The notes under the pieces were generated by a model that saw only the letters and a program-made list of their open reading frames with translations, had not been told where the DNA came from and did not search any database. From NCBI GenBank assembly GCA_016932575.1, contig JAFGCO010000049.1, positions 1-62,823 of the forward strand: 62,823 nucleotides of DNA, in the 5' to 3' direction. The first letter of the stretch is position 1. Every line of letters begins with the position of its first letter. Made by a program: the position numbers and the translations under genes. Source of the stretch: a bacterium. GTDB lineage: Bacteria > Zhuqueibacterota > QNDG01 > JAFGCO01. Shown piece after piece: positions 1-9,147 of this stretch.

Positions 1-600
1 CAGGTAGATCCGGATGCGGCCGTTGACACGGCGACAGTATGGACTGAAGTCACGAAACGGGTCAAGTACGGGGATTTTGACGAGAACAGGAATTTTTATG
101 CGGCGGCAAAGTCCTCCGATTTGATCTGTGTCAAGCCGGATTTAACCAGCCGCCAGCTTGGGTTTTACAGCAGTGATGAAATTTTCTGTGTTCAGGTGTT
201 AAACAACGACGTGTATGTCCTGGTCGAATTGGATGATGGTGAACCCGTAATGGGTGTATGGCGTCATGAGATATTGGATAAAGAAGGAACCCTCGGAGAG
301 CGGGAACTGGTTCTGGATTGGGCGCATACAGGTGCTTTTACAGATGCGGCACCCTCCAGTTTTACGTTTGACGAATACGGAAATATGTATATAGGCACAG
401 AGGATTTATATAATCCACTGATGGTGATGTATACGAACGGAGATCTGGATATTTACTACAAGGATATTATTCCGGGTCCGGCCAAGCAGATCGCCTGGAG
501 CGCCGGAACCCACCTCTTTATGATTCTGGATGGAGATGACGAGAAAACCGTGCTTCGTATTGATATGGGTGTTCAGGGAGCTCCGCATTTCAGGGGATAA
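1..600 (+). CDS. C-terminal part of an unrecognised protein (left edge)
   Basis: The frame is open from the first base of the window, so the true start lies upstream; about 199 codons are visible before the TAA stop. I do not recognise the family. The visible part has repeated beta-strand-like blocks, including a phrase of the kind FDEYGNMYIG (aromatic, Asp, Gly-Asn, then a strand ending in Gly), which is common in beta-propeller blades. A propeller or other all-beta fold is therefore possible but unproven. A hairpin terminator follows at once, so this gene appears to end its transcription unit before the glycoside hydrolase island. Confidence 0.6.
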   Translation, partial: QVDPDAAVDTATVWTEVTKRVKYGDFDENRNFYAAAKSSDLICVKPDLTSRQLGFYSSDEIFCVQVLNNDVYVLVELDDGEPVMGVWRHEILDKEGTLGERELVLDWAHTGAFTDAAPSSFTFDEYGNMYIGTEDLYNPLMVMYTNGDLDIYYKDIIPGPAKQIAWSAGTHLFMILDGDDEKTVLRIDMGVQGAPHFRG

Positions 601-630
601 TGATTCATTAATGGAATAATTATTAAATTT

Positions 631-670
631 AAGAAGGCTCTTGATGATTCAAGGGCTTTCTTATAATTGA
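631..670 (+). terminator. Hairpin terminator after the partial first gene
   Basis: A 14-base arm (631-644) pairs with 649-662 across a four-base TGAT loop, with one G-T wobble and one mismatch-like position. The stem begins with AAGAA and ends with TTCTT, so a U-rich tract closes it on the + strand and an equivalent one on the - strand. It lies 30 bases after the stop codon of the first gene. It separates that gene from the hydrolase island. Confidence 0.6.
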
Positions 671-710
671 ACAGAATGTGGTGAATGGTTGTATTTGAAG
701 TGGGCAGTTT

Positions 711-790
711 TCTTTCATGTATGCATTCAATCAATCCTGTCACATGGTTGCGACATAATGCATCAGGATTGATCCGCTATCTTTCATGTA
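711..790. repeat. Direct repeats enclosing an inverted repeat upstream of the first GH2 gene
   Basis: The 11-mer TCTTTCATGTA occurs at 711-721 and again at 780-790. Between the copies, ATCAATCCTG (730-739) and CAGGATTGAT (764-773) are a perfect 10-bp inverted repeat. The second direct repeat lies 34 bases before the GH2 start. It could be an operator or leader structure, or the footprint of a small insertion; the sequence alone does not decide. Confidence 0.4.
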
Positions 791-824
791 AATCGTTCAT
801 AAAAAAATAGCAGAGAAAAGAACC

Positions 825-3242
825 ATGAAAAACCGAAATTTCTGTATTGTGACTTTAAGTCTTCTCCTCGGAATCATTCAGTGCAGTCCGCCCCAAAATA
901 AAATTCGCCAAATTGAAAATTTCAACCAGGATTGGAAATTCCACCAGGGAGAAATGTCAGCGGAGGATCCCGCTTTTGATGATTCAGAGTGGCGCTGTTT
1001 AAATGTACCGCACGACTGGAGCATTGAAGGAGAATTCAGCCCGGATCATCCGGCCACACCAGGTGGAGGCGCACTGCCGGGAGGGCTCGGCTGGTATCGT
1101 AAATCCTTTCAGCTTCCAGAGTCCGTTCAGGGGAAATGTGTATTTGTTGAATTTGATGGCGTTTACTGGAACAGTGAAGTCTGGATTAATGGACTGTTGC
1201 TGGGAAAACGTCCCAATGGCTATATTTCTTTCAGATATGAACTGACACCGCATCTGAAATATGGTGAGGCAAAGAATGTACTCGCCGTCAGAGTTGATAA
1301 TTCCAAGCAGCCCAATTCCCGATGGTATACTGGATCCGGAATTTACCGGAACGTCAGACTGGTGATTACTGATCCGGTTCATGTGGCCCATTGGGGCACC
1401 TATATCACAACACCTCTGATCAAGGAAAACATCGCACAAGTCAATATCCAAACATGGATTAAGAATGTGTCAAGTTCAGATAAAACGATCCTTTTGAAAA
1501 CAACCATTCGGAAATCGTGTAAAACCGTGGTTGCCTTATCAGTCAGAGACACATTAATTCCCGCGCACTCTGTGCTGACAATGACGGATCAGCTCAGGGT
1601 CAGCCGGCCTGAGCTTTGGACTCTTGAAAATCCGTATTTGTACAAAGCGGTGACTGAAATTGAATATGACAGCCGGGTGCGTGATGATTACATTACATCA
1701 TTCGGCTTCCGGACATTTCAGTTTGATCCGGAAAAAGGCTTCTTTCTCAATGGTGAATCTGTAAAAATCAAGGGTGTATGCAATCATCATGATCTGGGAT
1801 GCCTGGGTGCAGCCGTCAATACCCGGGCGCTTGAACGTCAGCTGGAGATTATGAAAGACATGGGTGTGAACAGTCTTCGTACGTCTCACAATCCGCCGGC
1901 CCCTGAACTGCTCGACCTTTGCGACCGGATGGGTATTCTGGTCATGGATGAAATGTTCGACATGTGGAAGAAAAACAAAAGTCCTTATGACTATGCTTTG
2001 TATTGGGACAAATGGCATCAGCGGGATTTGCAGGATTTTATCCTGAGAGACCGGAATCATCCCAGTGTCATCATCTGGAGCATCGGCAATGAAATTCTCG
2101 AACAGTGGGACAGTACCGGCACCGCGATGGCGGGGGAACTTGCGGATCTTATTTACGAGCTGGATTCCACGCGGCCATTGACATCCGGATACAATTTACC
2201 AGTGCCTCACAATTCTATTATCAAATCAGGCATTTTGGATTTAATCGGTTTCAATTATCATCATAAAGATTTTGAATCATTTCCGGATAATTTCCCCGGA
2301 CAAAAATTCATTGCCAGCGAAACCAATTCGGCCCTGGCTACCCGCGGATGTTACGATATGCCTTCGGACAGTATCCGCGAATGGCCGAAACATTGGGATA
2401 AACCATTTGAGGAGGGCAATTCCGATCATACCTGTTCCGCTTATGATAATTGTCATACACCATGGGGATCTACACATGAAGCGACCTGGAAAATAGTCAG
2501 AAAGCATGATTTCCTCTCCGGGATCTATATCTGGACCGGATTTGATTATCTGGGAGAACCCACGCCTTATGGCTGGCCGTCCCGAAGTTCGTATTTCGGT
2601 GTGGTCGATCTGGCTGGTTTTCCCAAAGACGGCTATTATTTTTACCAGAGTGAATGGACCGACCAGCCGGTGCTGCATATTTTTCCGCACTGGAACTGGA
2701 ACGCCGGGGACACGGTCGATGTCTGGGCGTATACCAATTGCGGCGAGGTGGAACTCTTCCTAAATGGAAAATCCCAGGGTGTCCAGGTGAAAACAGATCA
2801 CAGGCTGCATATGATGTGGCGTATGGCCTATGCTCCCGGTGTGATTCAGGGGATCGGAAGAACCGGGGGACGGGATGTGCTCGTCCGTGAAATAAAAACG
2901 GCTGGTTCCCCGACAAAAATTCAGCTTACTGCCGATCGAAATGTGATCCTGGCGGACGGGAAAGACCTGTCATTTGTGACTGTCCGAATTCTGGATAAAA
3001 ACAACAATCTTTGTCCATTGGCTGATAATGAAGTTCATTTTGAGGTTCACGGCCGTGGATTTTTAAGAGCGGTTGATAACGGATCACAGACAAGCCTTGC
3101 TTCTTTTCAGGCATCGAAGCGAAAGGCATTTAACGGATTATGCCTGGCAATCATCCAATCTGAAAAAACGCCGGGACGGATCACCCTGAATGCTTCTGCA
3201 GAAGGCCTGGAACAGGACGCCATTGTGATTCAGGCAAAATGA
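825..3242 (+). CDS. Exported lipoprotein glycoside hydrolase family 2 (beta-galactosidase-like)
   Basis: An 805-residue GH2 enzyme, expected to remove beta-linked galactose or a similar sugar from the non-reducing end by a retaining mechanism. A hydrophobic leader ends at a lipobox-like Cys20, so it should be lipid-anchored outside the cytoplasm. Order: jelly-roll sugar-binding domain (about 30-190), immunoglobulin-like domain (to about 300), TIM barrel, then C-terminal beta domains including a DUF4982-like part. In the barrel, the HPSVIIWSIGNE motif puts the acid/base at Glu423, and FIASETNSA gives the nucleophile Glu499. Family membership is firm; the exact sugar is not. Beta-galactosidase is the usual activity, but beta-glucuronidase or beta-mannosidase cannot be excluded. 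The GH29 alpha-fucosidase follows 147 bases downstream in the same direction. Confidence 0.9.
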   Translation: MKNRNFCIVTLSLLLGIIQCSPPQNKIRQIENFNQDWKFHQGEMSAEDPAFDDSEWRCLNVPHDWSIEGEFSPDHPATPGGGALPGGLGWYRKSFQLPESVQGKCVFVEFDGVYWNSEVWINGLLLGKRPNGYISFRYELTPHLKYGEAKNVLAVRVDNSKQPNSRWYTGSGIYRNVRLVITDPVHVAHWGTYITTPLIKENIAQVNIQTWIKNVSSSDKTILLKTTIRKSCKTVVALSVRDTLIPAHSVLTMTDQLRVSRPELWTLENPYLYKAVTEIEYDSRVRDDYITSFGFRTFQFDPEKGFFLNGESVKIKGVCNHHDLGCLGAAVNTRALERQLEIMKDMGVNSLRTSHNPPAPELLDLCDRMGILVMDEMFDMWKKNKSPYDYALYWDKWHQRDLQDFILRDRNHPSVIIWSIGNEILEQWDSTGTAMAGELADLIYELDSTRPLTSGYNLPVPHNSIIKSGILDLIGFNYHHKDFESFPDNFPGQKFIASETNSALATRGCYDMPSDSIREWPKHWDKPFEEGNSDHTCSAYDNCHTPWGSTHEATWKIVRKHDFLSGIYIWTGFDYLGEPTPYGWPSRSSYFGVVDLAGFPKDGYYFYQSEWTDQPVLHIFPHWNWNAGDTVDVWAYTNCGEVELFLNGKSQGVQVKTDHRLHMMWRMAYAPGVIQGIGRTGGRDVLVREIKTAGSPTKIQLTADRNVILADGKDLSFVTVRILDKNNNLCPLADNEVHFEVHGRGFLRAVDNGSQTSLASFQASKRKAFNGLCLAIIQSEKTPGRITLNASAEGLEQDAIVIQAK

Positions 3243-3389
3243 ATGAAACCTTATCCATGATCTTGTTATCCTCCTGAGGATTCGGATTGACCTGACGGAG
3301 AGGACAATCCATACAGAATTATGCGTATCATGATATTACCAGTCTGTTGCTGTGATTTCTGAGAATGAAAAAGATATAAGGATACTTAC

Positions 3390-5129
3390 ATGATAAATTG
3401 TGCCCAATTATTAAGAAAAGGATGGATTCTTGCGCTGTCATTTTTTATTTTGACTTCATGTGCGAAAAATGAGATTGAAACACTCCAGCGAGAATTTACA
3501 AATCTTCGATTCGGAATGTTCCTTCATTTCGGAATTCGCACATTTACCGGCGGAGCCTGGGGAGAGGCCAATCAGGATATCACAAAATTTGATCCGGTCG
3601 ATCTGGATTGCGGTCAGTGGGCGGATGCCGCTGTCTCCGCCAATATGAAATTCGGAATTCTGACCACAAAACATCATGACGGTTTTTGTTTGTGGGACAG
3701 TGATTATTCTGAATTTGATGTGGCGAATATCCCATGGAGGGACGGAAAAGGCGATGTGGTTGAGGAATATACGGATGCTTTTCGCAGCCGCGGACTGGAA
3801 CCCTGCCTGTATTATTCCATCTGGGATAATACCGAGGGTGTCGGTAACGGACCCGTTACGGATGCGCATATGGAAATCATTGAGGGCCAGCTCACAGAGA
3901 TCCTGTCCGATTATGGAGAGATCCCCATGCTGTTTATCGACGGGTGGTCCTGGAAAATGGGCCATGTGGAAGTTCCCTATCCACGGATCCGTGAACTGGT
4001 CAAAGAGCTGCAGCCAAATTGTTTATTGGTGGACAATACGCACTTGCCATGTCTGTACAATAATGATTTGATTCACTATGAAGCGGGCGGTTCCTGTCCG
4101 CCGGACAATACCCTGCCGGCATTGCTGAGCAAGCTTATTTATACCCAGGGCGGAAACGGCTGGTTCTGGGACTCAAGGATTCCCTCGGCCAACCTGATGA
4201 GCGCGAAATCAATTCAAAGTAATCTCAATTATCTGGAACCCAGATGGTGTACATTTATTCTGAACTGCCCGCCCAATTCCAAAGGTCTTTTCGATGATCA
4301 TATTGTCGACCGACTCAGTGATGTCGGACAATTGTGGTCGCCGGATCCCGACCGTCCGGATCTGCCCGATCAGGCCCCGCAAATCGAAACATTTATTCTT
4401 CCGGCTTCTGCCTCGGCCACCAGCGGCGATGCAAACCGGGCTATCGACGGAAAAAATGACCGATATTATTATTCGGTCTGGGAGTCTTCAAAAAAATTAC
4501 CACAATCCCTGACTGTCGATCTTGGACAAGTTTACGAGAATGTCAATATTCTGTATTATGTTCCCAAGTATGTGCCGATGGTGTCGCCGCGGGAAAAAGG
4601 GAGTATTCAATCCTATCGAATTGAAGCCAGTCTGAATGGCACCGAATATGCTGAGATTGCTTCCGGAACGTGGAACGGCGATGCCAAAATGAAAGTGGCG
4701 ACATTTTCTCCTGCGAATGTCCGCTATTTGCGACTCGAAATTTTGTCGGCGGTGGAAGGATTCGCAGCCGTCACTGAAATTGCTATTGGAAAAGGGGATC
4801 CTGCAAAAACCACAGTTTCGGAAGCGGCAGGCCTGGCAGCCTGTGTGTATCTGGCACAAAACTTTCCGAATCCCTCGAATCCGTCTACAACCATACAATA
4901 TGCCCTGTCTGATCCATGCCGTGTCCAATTGACAATTTTTAATTATCTGGGTCAGCCTGTGAAAATGCTGATAAACTGTTATCAATCCGCCGGAATTCAG
5001 TCGGTATGCTGGAACGGTACTGATGACGGAAACCATCCGCTCCCCAGCGACATTTATCAATACCGGCTCCAAATTCGTGGGTTGACCGGTGATTTTACAA
5101 AATCCAGAAAACCATTGCTTTTAAAATAA
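3390..5129 (+). CDS. Alpha-L-fucosidase (GH29) with CBM32-like domain and type IX sorting domain
   Basis: A 579-residue GH29 retaining alpha-L-fucosidase. The catalytic barrel runs from the FGMFLHFGI motif (about residue 43) through KHHDGFCLWDS to MLFIDGW, where Asp184 is the expected nucleophile. A discoidin/F5-8C (CBM32-like) beta-sandwich follows at about 330-470. Residues 491-579 form a FlgD-like C-terminal sorting domain beginning NFPNPSNPSTTIQY and ending in KPLLLK. The N-terminus is also a lipoprotein-type leader (LTSC), so two export signals sit on one protein. An AAGGA ribosome site lies 7 bases before the ATG. The fucosidase matches the fucose mutarotase-like gene at 14043. Confidence 0.92.
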   Translation: MINCAQLLRKGWILALSFFILTSCAKNEIETLQREFTNLRFGMFLHFGIRTFTGGAWGEANQDITKFDPVDLDCGQWADAAVSANMKFGILTTKHHDGFCLWDSDYSEFDVANIPWRDGKGDVVEEYTDAFRSRGLEPCLYYSIWDNTEGVGNGPVTDAHMEIIEGQLTEILSDYGEIPMLFIDGWSWKMGHVEVPYPRIRELVKELQPNCLLVDNTHLPCLYNNDLIHYEAGGSCPPDNTLPALLSKLIYTQGGNGWFWDSRIPSANLMSAKSIQSNLNYLEPRWCTFILNCPPNSKGLFDDHIVDRLSDVGQLWSPDPDRPDLPDQAPQIETFILPASASATSGDANRAIDGKNDRYYYSVWESSKKLPQSLTVDLGQVYENVNILYYVPKYVPMVSPREKGSIQSYRIEASLNGTEYAEIASGTWNGDAKMKVATFSPANVRYLRLEILSAVEGFAAVTEIAIGKGDPAKTTVSEAAGLAACVYLAQNFPNPSNPSTTIQYALSDPCRVQLTIFNYLGQPVKMLINCYQSAGIQSVCWNGTDDGNHPLPSDIYQYRLQIRGLTGDFTKSRKPLLLK

Positions 5130-5152
5130 CACTTATTTGAAAGACGGTTGCC

Positions 5153-7084
5153 ATGAACAGAGATTTATTATTACGGGTGATGATTTATTTTTTACCCGCG
5201 TTTCTGGTTTCTCAGACGGGAGATAATTGTTTTCTTGAAGACCATTATGACCGATATGCGGATATCCCTCAATCTGTCGAAAAACAGAAACCCGCCGGGG
5301 CACCCGCAGTCTTTATCACCGTGGATGCGGACCATGTTCTGCAAAAAGTATCCCCCTATATATTCGGAACAGCGGTGGCCGCCTGGTGCGGACATATCGG
5401 TGAGGAACCTGTTTTACTCGAACATCTTGAGGCGCTGGAACCCGATTTAATTCGCTTTCCGGGCGGCAGCTGGGGGGACATATTTTTCTGGGACGGCACT
5501 TCACCGCAAATACCGGAGGCTGTCTATTATCCCTCGGACGGTCACTGGGATCACGATTTTCAACAATACGGAAAAAACAGCTGGCCTCTGACAACGGATC
5601 AATTTTATTATATGCTTGATGAGGTGTGGTGTGACGCGCTGGTTACTGTGAATTACGGGTATGCAAGATATGGCACGGCTCCTGATCCGGTTGCTCAGGC
5701 TGCTCATTATGCGGCAGAATGGGTGAGATACGATGACGGCTATACCAGATTCTGGGAAATCGGCAATGAAAATGCGGGCCCCTGGGAAGCCGGGTATTGG
5801 ATTGATACCTCTATGAATCAGGACGGACAACCGCAAATCGTCAGCGGAGAAATTTACGGCCAGCATTTTCTCGTATTTGCAGATTCCATGCGGAAAGCAG
5901 CCGAAGAACGGAATGAAACCATTTACATCGGCGCACAGATATTGCATTACAACGCGGCAAATGACAATTGGAATCCTCCGAATAAAACATGGAACGAAGG
6001 CGTATTCAAAACCATCGGCGATGCAGCTGATTTTTATGTGGTTCATAATTATTTTGGAGCGAAAGGCGGCAGGACCGCCAAAGGATTTTTAAATGGCGCT
6101 CAGGAAATTGCATCCATGATGACTTTTATCAAAAACGATATTCAGAATAAAGGCGCTGCACTCAAGCCGGTTGCCCTCACGGAATGGAACATCACGGCTG
6201 AAGTGGAAGGAGAGATCAACAAAAGAAATACTTCATTTATCAGCGGCATGCAGGCCGTTCTGATCTGGGGCGAAATGATAAAAAATGGCTACGGCATGGC
6301 CTGCCGCTGGCTCATTGCCAGCGGTTATGATAACGGGGATACCCATGGCATGTTTAATGACGGATACGAACCGGATGTGCCTGTCTGGAATCCAAGGCCC
6401 GATTATTTTTATATGTATTATTTCAAACGGTTTTTCGGAGACCATCTGGTTCAATCATCGGTTACCGGCAATGAGGATATCGTTGCATACGTTTCTACTT
6501 ACAGCTCGGGACATATTGGTCTGGTGGTTGTCAACAAGGGATCGGAAACACAGATTGTTCATCTGAATGTTGAGGAGTATCATTACGGAGATCAATATTA
6601 TATCATTGGTCTCACCGGCGGGGATGATAACGGTGAGTTTTCGCAAAAGATTTATGTGAATGATTATGGTCCGAATCATGCTACGGGCGGTCCCATTGAT
6701 GATCTCGAGGATATAGAAGCATACGCCTATCCGACCGGAGATAATATCACGTTTATGTCACCAGCACTCTCCGTCCAGTTTGTTCTTGTTGAAGGTGATG
6801 TGCAGGCTTCGGTCAAGCCGGTTGCCTGTCCTGCCTCTGATTCACTCGACCGAATTATGATTTTGCCCAGCCCGGCCCGAAAGGTGTTCAGGATCCGCGT
6901 TCAGCCGGGATTATATCAATCATTGGATATTGTCGATATTCTGGGGCGCGTGGTTCATTCGCAGAATCTTAATCAAGCGCAGTCCATGATCGAGCTTCAT
7001 ACTAATTTGAATTCCGGCACCTATTTTGCCCGGTTTCACAGTTCCGAGAGATTATTAATTAAAAAGTTGGTTATTTTTAAATAG
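5153..7084 (+). CDS. Secreted GH51-like clan A hydrolase with type A sorting domain (probable alpha-L-arabinofuranosidase)
   Basis: A 643-residue exported enzyme with a TIM barrel of clan GH-A. Motifs are RFPGGSWGD near the start of the barrel, FWEIGNEN with acid/base Glu206, and ALTEWNI with nucleophile Glu344. These match the GH51 alpha-L-arabinofuranosidase pattern best, but the sequence is divergent and the substrate is not certain. The last 70 or so residues are a type A sorting domain (GTYFARF, then a basic KKLVIFK end), so the protein is probably exported through a type IX system. It starts 23 bases after the fucosidase stop and is probably co-transcribed. It is a paralogue of the next gene, which lacks the sorting domain. 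Confidence 0.8.
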   Translation: MNRDLLLRVMIYFLPAFLVSQTGDNCFLEDHYDRYADIPQSVEKQKPAGAPAVFITVDADHVLQKVSPYIFGTAVAAWCGHIGEEPVLLEHLEALEPDLIRFPGGSWGDIFFWDGTSPQIPEAVYYPSDGHWDHDFQQYGKNSWPLTTDQFYYMLDEVWCDALVTVNYGYARYGTAPDPVAQAAHYAAEWVRYDDGYTRFWEIGNENAGPWEAGYWIDTSMNQDGQPQIVSGEIYGQHFLVFADSMRKAAEERNETIYIGAQILHYNAANDNWNPPNKTWNEGVFKTIGDAADFYVVHNYFGAKGGRTAKGFLNGAQEIASMMTFIKNDIQNKGAALKPVALTEWNITAEVEGEINKRNTSFISGMQAVLIWGEMIKNGYGMACRWLIASGYDNGDTHGMFNDGYEPDVPVWNPRPDYFYMYYFKRFFGDHLVQSSVTGNEDIVAYVSTYSSGHIGLVVVNKGSETQIVHLNVEEYHYGDQYYIIGLTGGDDNGEFSQKIYVNDYGPNHATGGPIDDLEDIEAYAYPTGDNITFMSPALSVQFVLVEGDVQASVKPVACPASDSLDRIMILPSPARKVFRIRVQPGLYQSLDIVDILGRVVHSQNLNQAQSMIELHTNLNSGTYFARFHSSERLLIKKLVIFK

Positions 7085-7107
7085 CATGAAATAACAATCC
7101 CTTTTTA

Positions 7108-7150
7108 TACGCCTGTAGTATATCAGACTTTGTTACGGGTGTATTTTTTT
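7108..7150 (+). terminator. Rho-independent terminator after the first GH51-like gene
   Basis: TACGCCTGTA (7108-7117) pairs along its whole length with TACGGGTGTA (7134-7143), counting two G-T wobbles. Seven T residues follow (7144-7150). It lies 24 bases after the stop codon. It should end the GH2, GH29 and GH51-like transcript. Confidence 0.7.
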
Positions 7151-7161
7151 AGTTTAAATCA

Positions 7162-7192
7162 TTTGCACTTTCCGGCCGATTGGTTATATTTG
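7162..7192 (+). promoter_or_regulatory. Bacteroidota-type promoter for the second GH51-like gene
   Basis: TTTG at 7162-7165 and TATATTTG at 7185-7192 are separated by 19 bases. They match the -33 TTTG and -7 TAnnTTTG elements of the primary sigma factor of Bacteroidota. The site lies just after a terminator and about 60 bases before the ATG at 7251. That position supports a fresh transcription start for the next gene. Confidence 0.5.
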
Positions 7193-7250
7193 TTAAATAT
7201 ACTGAAAACCTGTTCTTTGTGAAGTATATAATTTGAGAAGGTTGTTTTTT

Positions 7251-8906
7251 ATGAGAAATCGGTTTTTTCTTCTTTTTTGTATGATGGGATTATTTATTTC
7301 GATATTCACAGGAAACGCGCAGGAATATTTTCAGGGTGACATTCAGTTAAAACAAGCCACCGTTCCGGATTTTACTGAATCATCGATGTCGGATGCGGAA
7401 CCCAGTGTTCAATCGCTTGTTTTTTTTACCGATACGATTTGTCATGTGCCGAAATATATTTACGGCCAAAATACCAATGTATATATGACGCAAATTGTCA
7501 ACAATCAGGAACTGGTTCGCCGGATTTGTGTATTGTCCCCCCATGTATTAAGGTATCCAGGAGGAAATTTAAGCAGCACGTTTTTCTGGGATGCCAGACC
7601 TGATGCATTGCCGGCAGATATCCCGGAAAAATCCACATGGGCTGTCGACAATGAACTTCGGGAGAAATATCGGGGCGGACGCAATACTGATAAAGAAGCT
7701 TTGTCTCTCGACAATTATTATCAGCTGCTGGAACAGACAAAGAGCACAGGTGTCATTACCGTGAATTATGGGTACGCACGCTATGGTACCGGCCATGACC
7801 CTGTGGCCCGTGCTGCCCATTATGCAGCCGATTGGGTTCGTTACGATAATGGGCGAACGCGATTCTGGGAAATCGGCAATGAAAATTACGGGGCCTGGCA
7901 GGCCGGATATCTCATTGATACATTACTCAATCAGGACGGGCAGCCGGCTGTAATCTCAGGTGAGCTTTATGGAAAACATTTTAAGGTATTCGCCGATTCC
8001 ATGCGTACAGCCGCCGAAGAAACAGGGGCCTCTATTTCGATCGGCGCTGTTCTATTGGAAGCTGAACAGGACTGGCATCCTCCTGTTCAAAAAGCATGGA
8101 ATTCCGGATTTTTCAGTCAGGCGGGCAACTCTGCCGATTTCTTTATCGTGCATTCTTATTTTACACCCTGGCAGGAAAACTCGACGATTGCCACGATTCT
8201 GAATTCCGCAGAAAGCGAATGCCGGCATATAATGACATATATGGAACAGATGAGTCAAAGAAATAATGTGGCAATGAAACCTGTGGCCCTCACAGAATGG
8301 AATATTTTTGCCATAGGTTCGAAGCAGCGGGTGAGTTATATCAATGGCATGCACAGCATTCTGGTGCTGGGAGAATTAATTAAGAACAAGTTTGCACTGG
8401 CCTGCAGGTGGAATCTGGCCAACGGATGGGCCGATGGCAATGACCACGGCATGTTCTCGCAACATAACGAGCCCGGTGTCCCCCGATTTCATCCGAGACC
8501 GGTTTTTCATTATATGGCGCTTTTCCAGCGGTTTTTCGGAGATCACATGATGGTTTCGAAGACCACCGGGGATACCAATGTAGTTGTATATGCATCCGGA
8601 TTTAATTCCGGGGAAGCCGGTATTATGCTCATGAACAAGGGCTCTGAAGATCAGGTTGTTCAGATTGGATTCAAAGATTTTCAAGCCGGTCCGAGATGTT
8701 ATTGGTACACATTGACCGGTGGAGATGAAAACGGGGATTTCTCACGATGTGTGCTGATAAACAGCATGGAGCCTGATCTGCCTGCCGGCGGACCGGATCT
8801 GGAATCCATCCGGGCGTTTTGTGCAAATATTGATGAACAGATTGTCTTGGATTTACCCGGATACGGGACGATATTTACTTTAGTGGAAGCGGATAAGAAA
8901 GATTAA
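7251..8906 (+). CDS. Exported GH51-like clan A hydrolase, paralogue without sorting domain
   Basis: A 552-residue paralogue of the preceding gene. The ATG at 7251 is preferred over an in-frame TTG at 7233 because GAGAAGG lies 10 bases ahead of it and translation then begins with a clean signal peptide (basic start, hydrophobic core, NAQ cleavage site). Catalytic motifs are conserved: FWEIGNEN with acid/base Glu211 and ALTEWNI with nucleophile Glu349. RYPGGN replaces the RFPGGS of its neighbour. It stops after the beta-sandwich following the barrel, with no sorting domain, so it is expected in the periplasm. The pair could split one substrate between cell surface and periplasm. Alpha-L-arabinofuranosidase is the likeliest activity, by family resemblance only. 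Confidence 0.8.
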   Translation: MRNRFFLLFCMMGLFISIFTGNAQEYFQGDIQLKQATVPDFTESSMSDAEPSVQSLVFFTDTICHVPKYIYGQNTNVYMTQIVNNQELVRRICVLSPHVLRYPGGNLSSTFFWDARPDALPADIPEKSTWAVDNELREKYRGGRNTDKEALSLDNYYQLLEQTKSTGVITVNYGYARYGTGHDPVARAAHYAADWVRYDNGRTRFWEIGNENYGAWQAGYLIDTLLNQDGQPAVISGELYGKHFKVFADSMRTAAEETGASISIGAVLLEAEQDWHPPVQKAWNSGFFSQAGNSADFFIVHSYFTPWQENSTIATILNSAESECRHIMTYMEQMSQRNNVAMKPVALTEWNIFAIGSKQRVSYINGMHSILVLGELIKNKFALACRWNLANGWADGNDHGMFSQHNEPGVPRFHPRPVFHYMALFQRFFGDHMMVSKTTGDTNVVVYASGFNSGEAGIMLMNKGSEDQVVQIGFKDFQAGPRCYWYTLTGGDENGDFSRCVLINSMEPDLPAGGPDLESIRAFCANIDEQIVLDLPGYGTIFTLVEADKKD

Positions 8907-8929
8907 AAATTAAAAAATATCAAAAAGCG

Positions 8930-9040
8930 AGCAGATGAAACGGGGCGCGGGAGAGACGGGGAGACGGAGAAAATATCACAGAGTCGCAGAAGACGCTGAG
9001 AAAAAGAGTCTCTGTTTTTTTAAGTTATTGAATCGCCCGG
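8930..9040. repeat. Purine-rich degenerate linker with repeated GAGACGG units
   Basis: The gap after the second GH51-like gene holds GAGACGGGGAGACGGAGA followed by a CACAGAGTCGCAGAAGACGC-like block. ACAGAG and CTCTGT then frame a weak hairpin before a run of seven T. The strongly purine-biased + strand resembles degenerate linkers in several other gaps of this window. The T run may act as a terminator. No gene is visible here. Confidence 0.35.
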
Positions 9041-9147
9041 TCCTTGAGTCTTTGGTTTAAAATACAAGACAATGGAGCACTGTGAAGATCACAGAAATAA
9101 AAATGATTTTACTTTGAATACTATTTTTCCCATCAAGAAGATTGTCT

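Noticed and set aside
999-1451. Open frame of 150 codons on the - strand inside the first GH2 gene
   Set aside because: It lies wholly within a well-supported gene, has no ribosome site and no recognisable motif. The same holds for the other long antisense frames, including the 370-codon one at 21377-22489 and the 337-codon one at 41426-42439.
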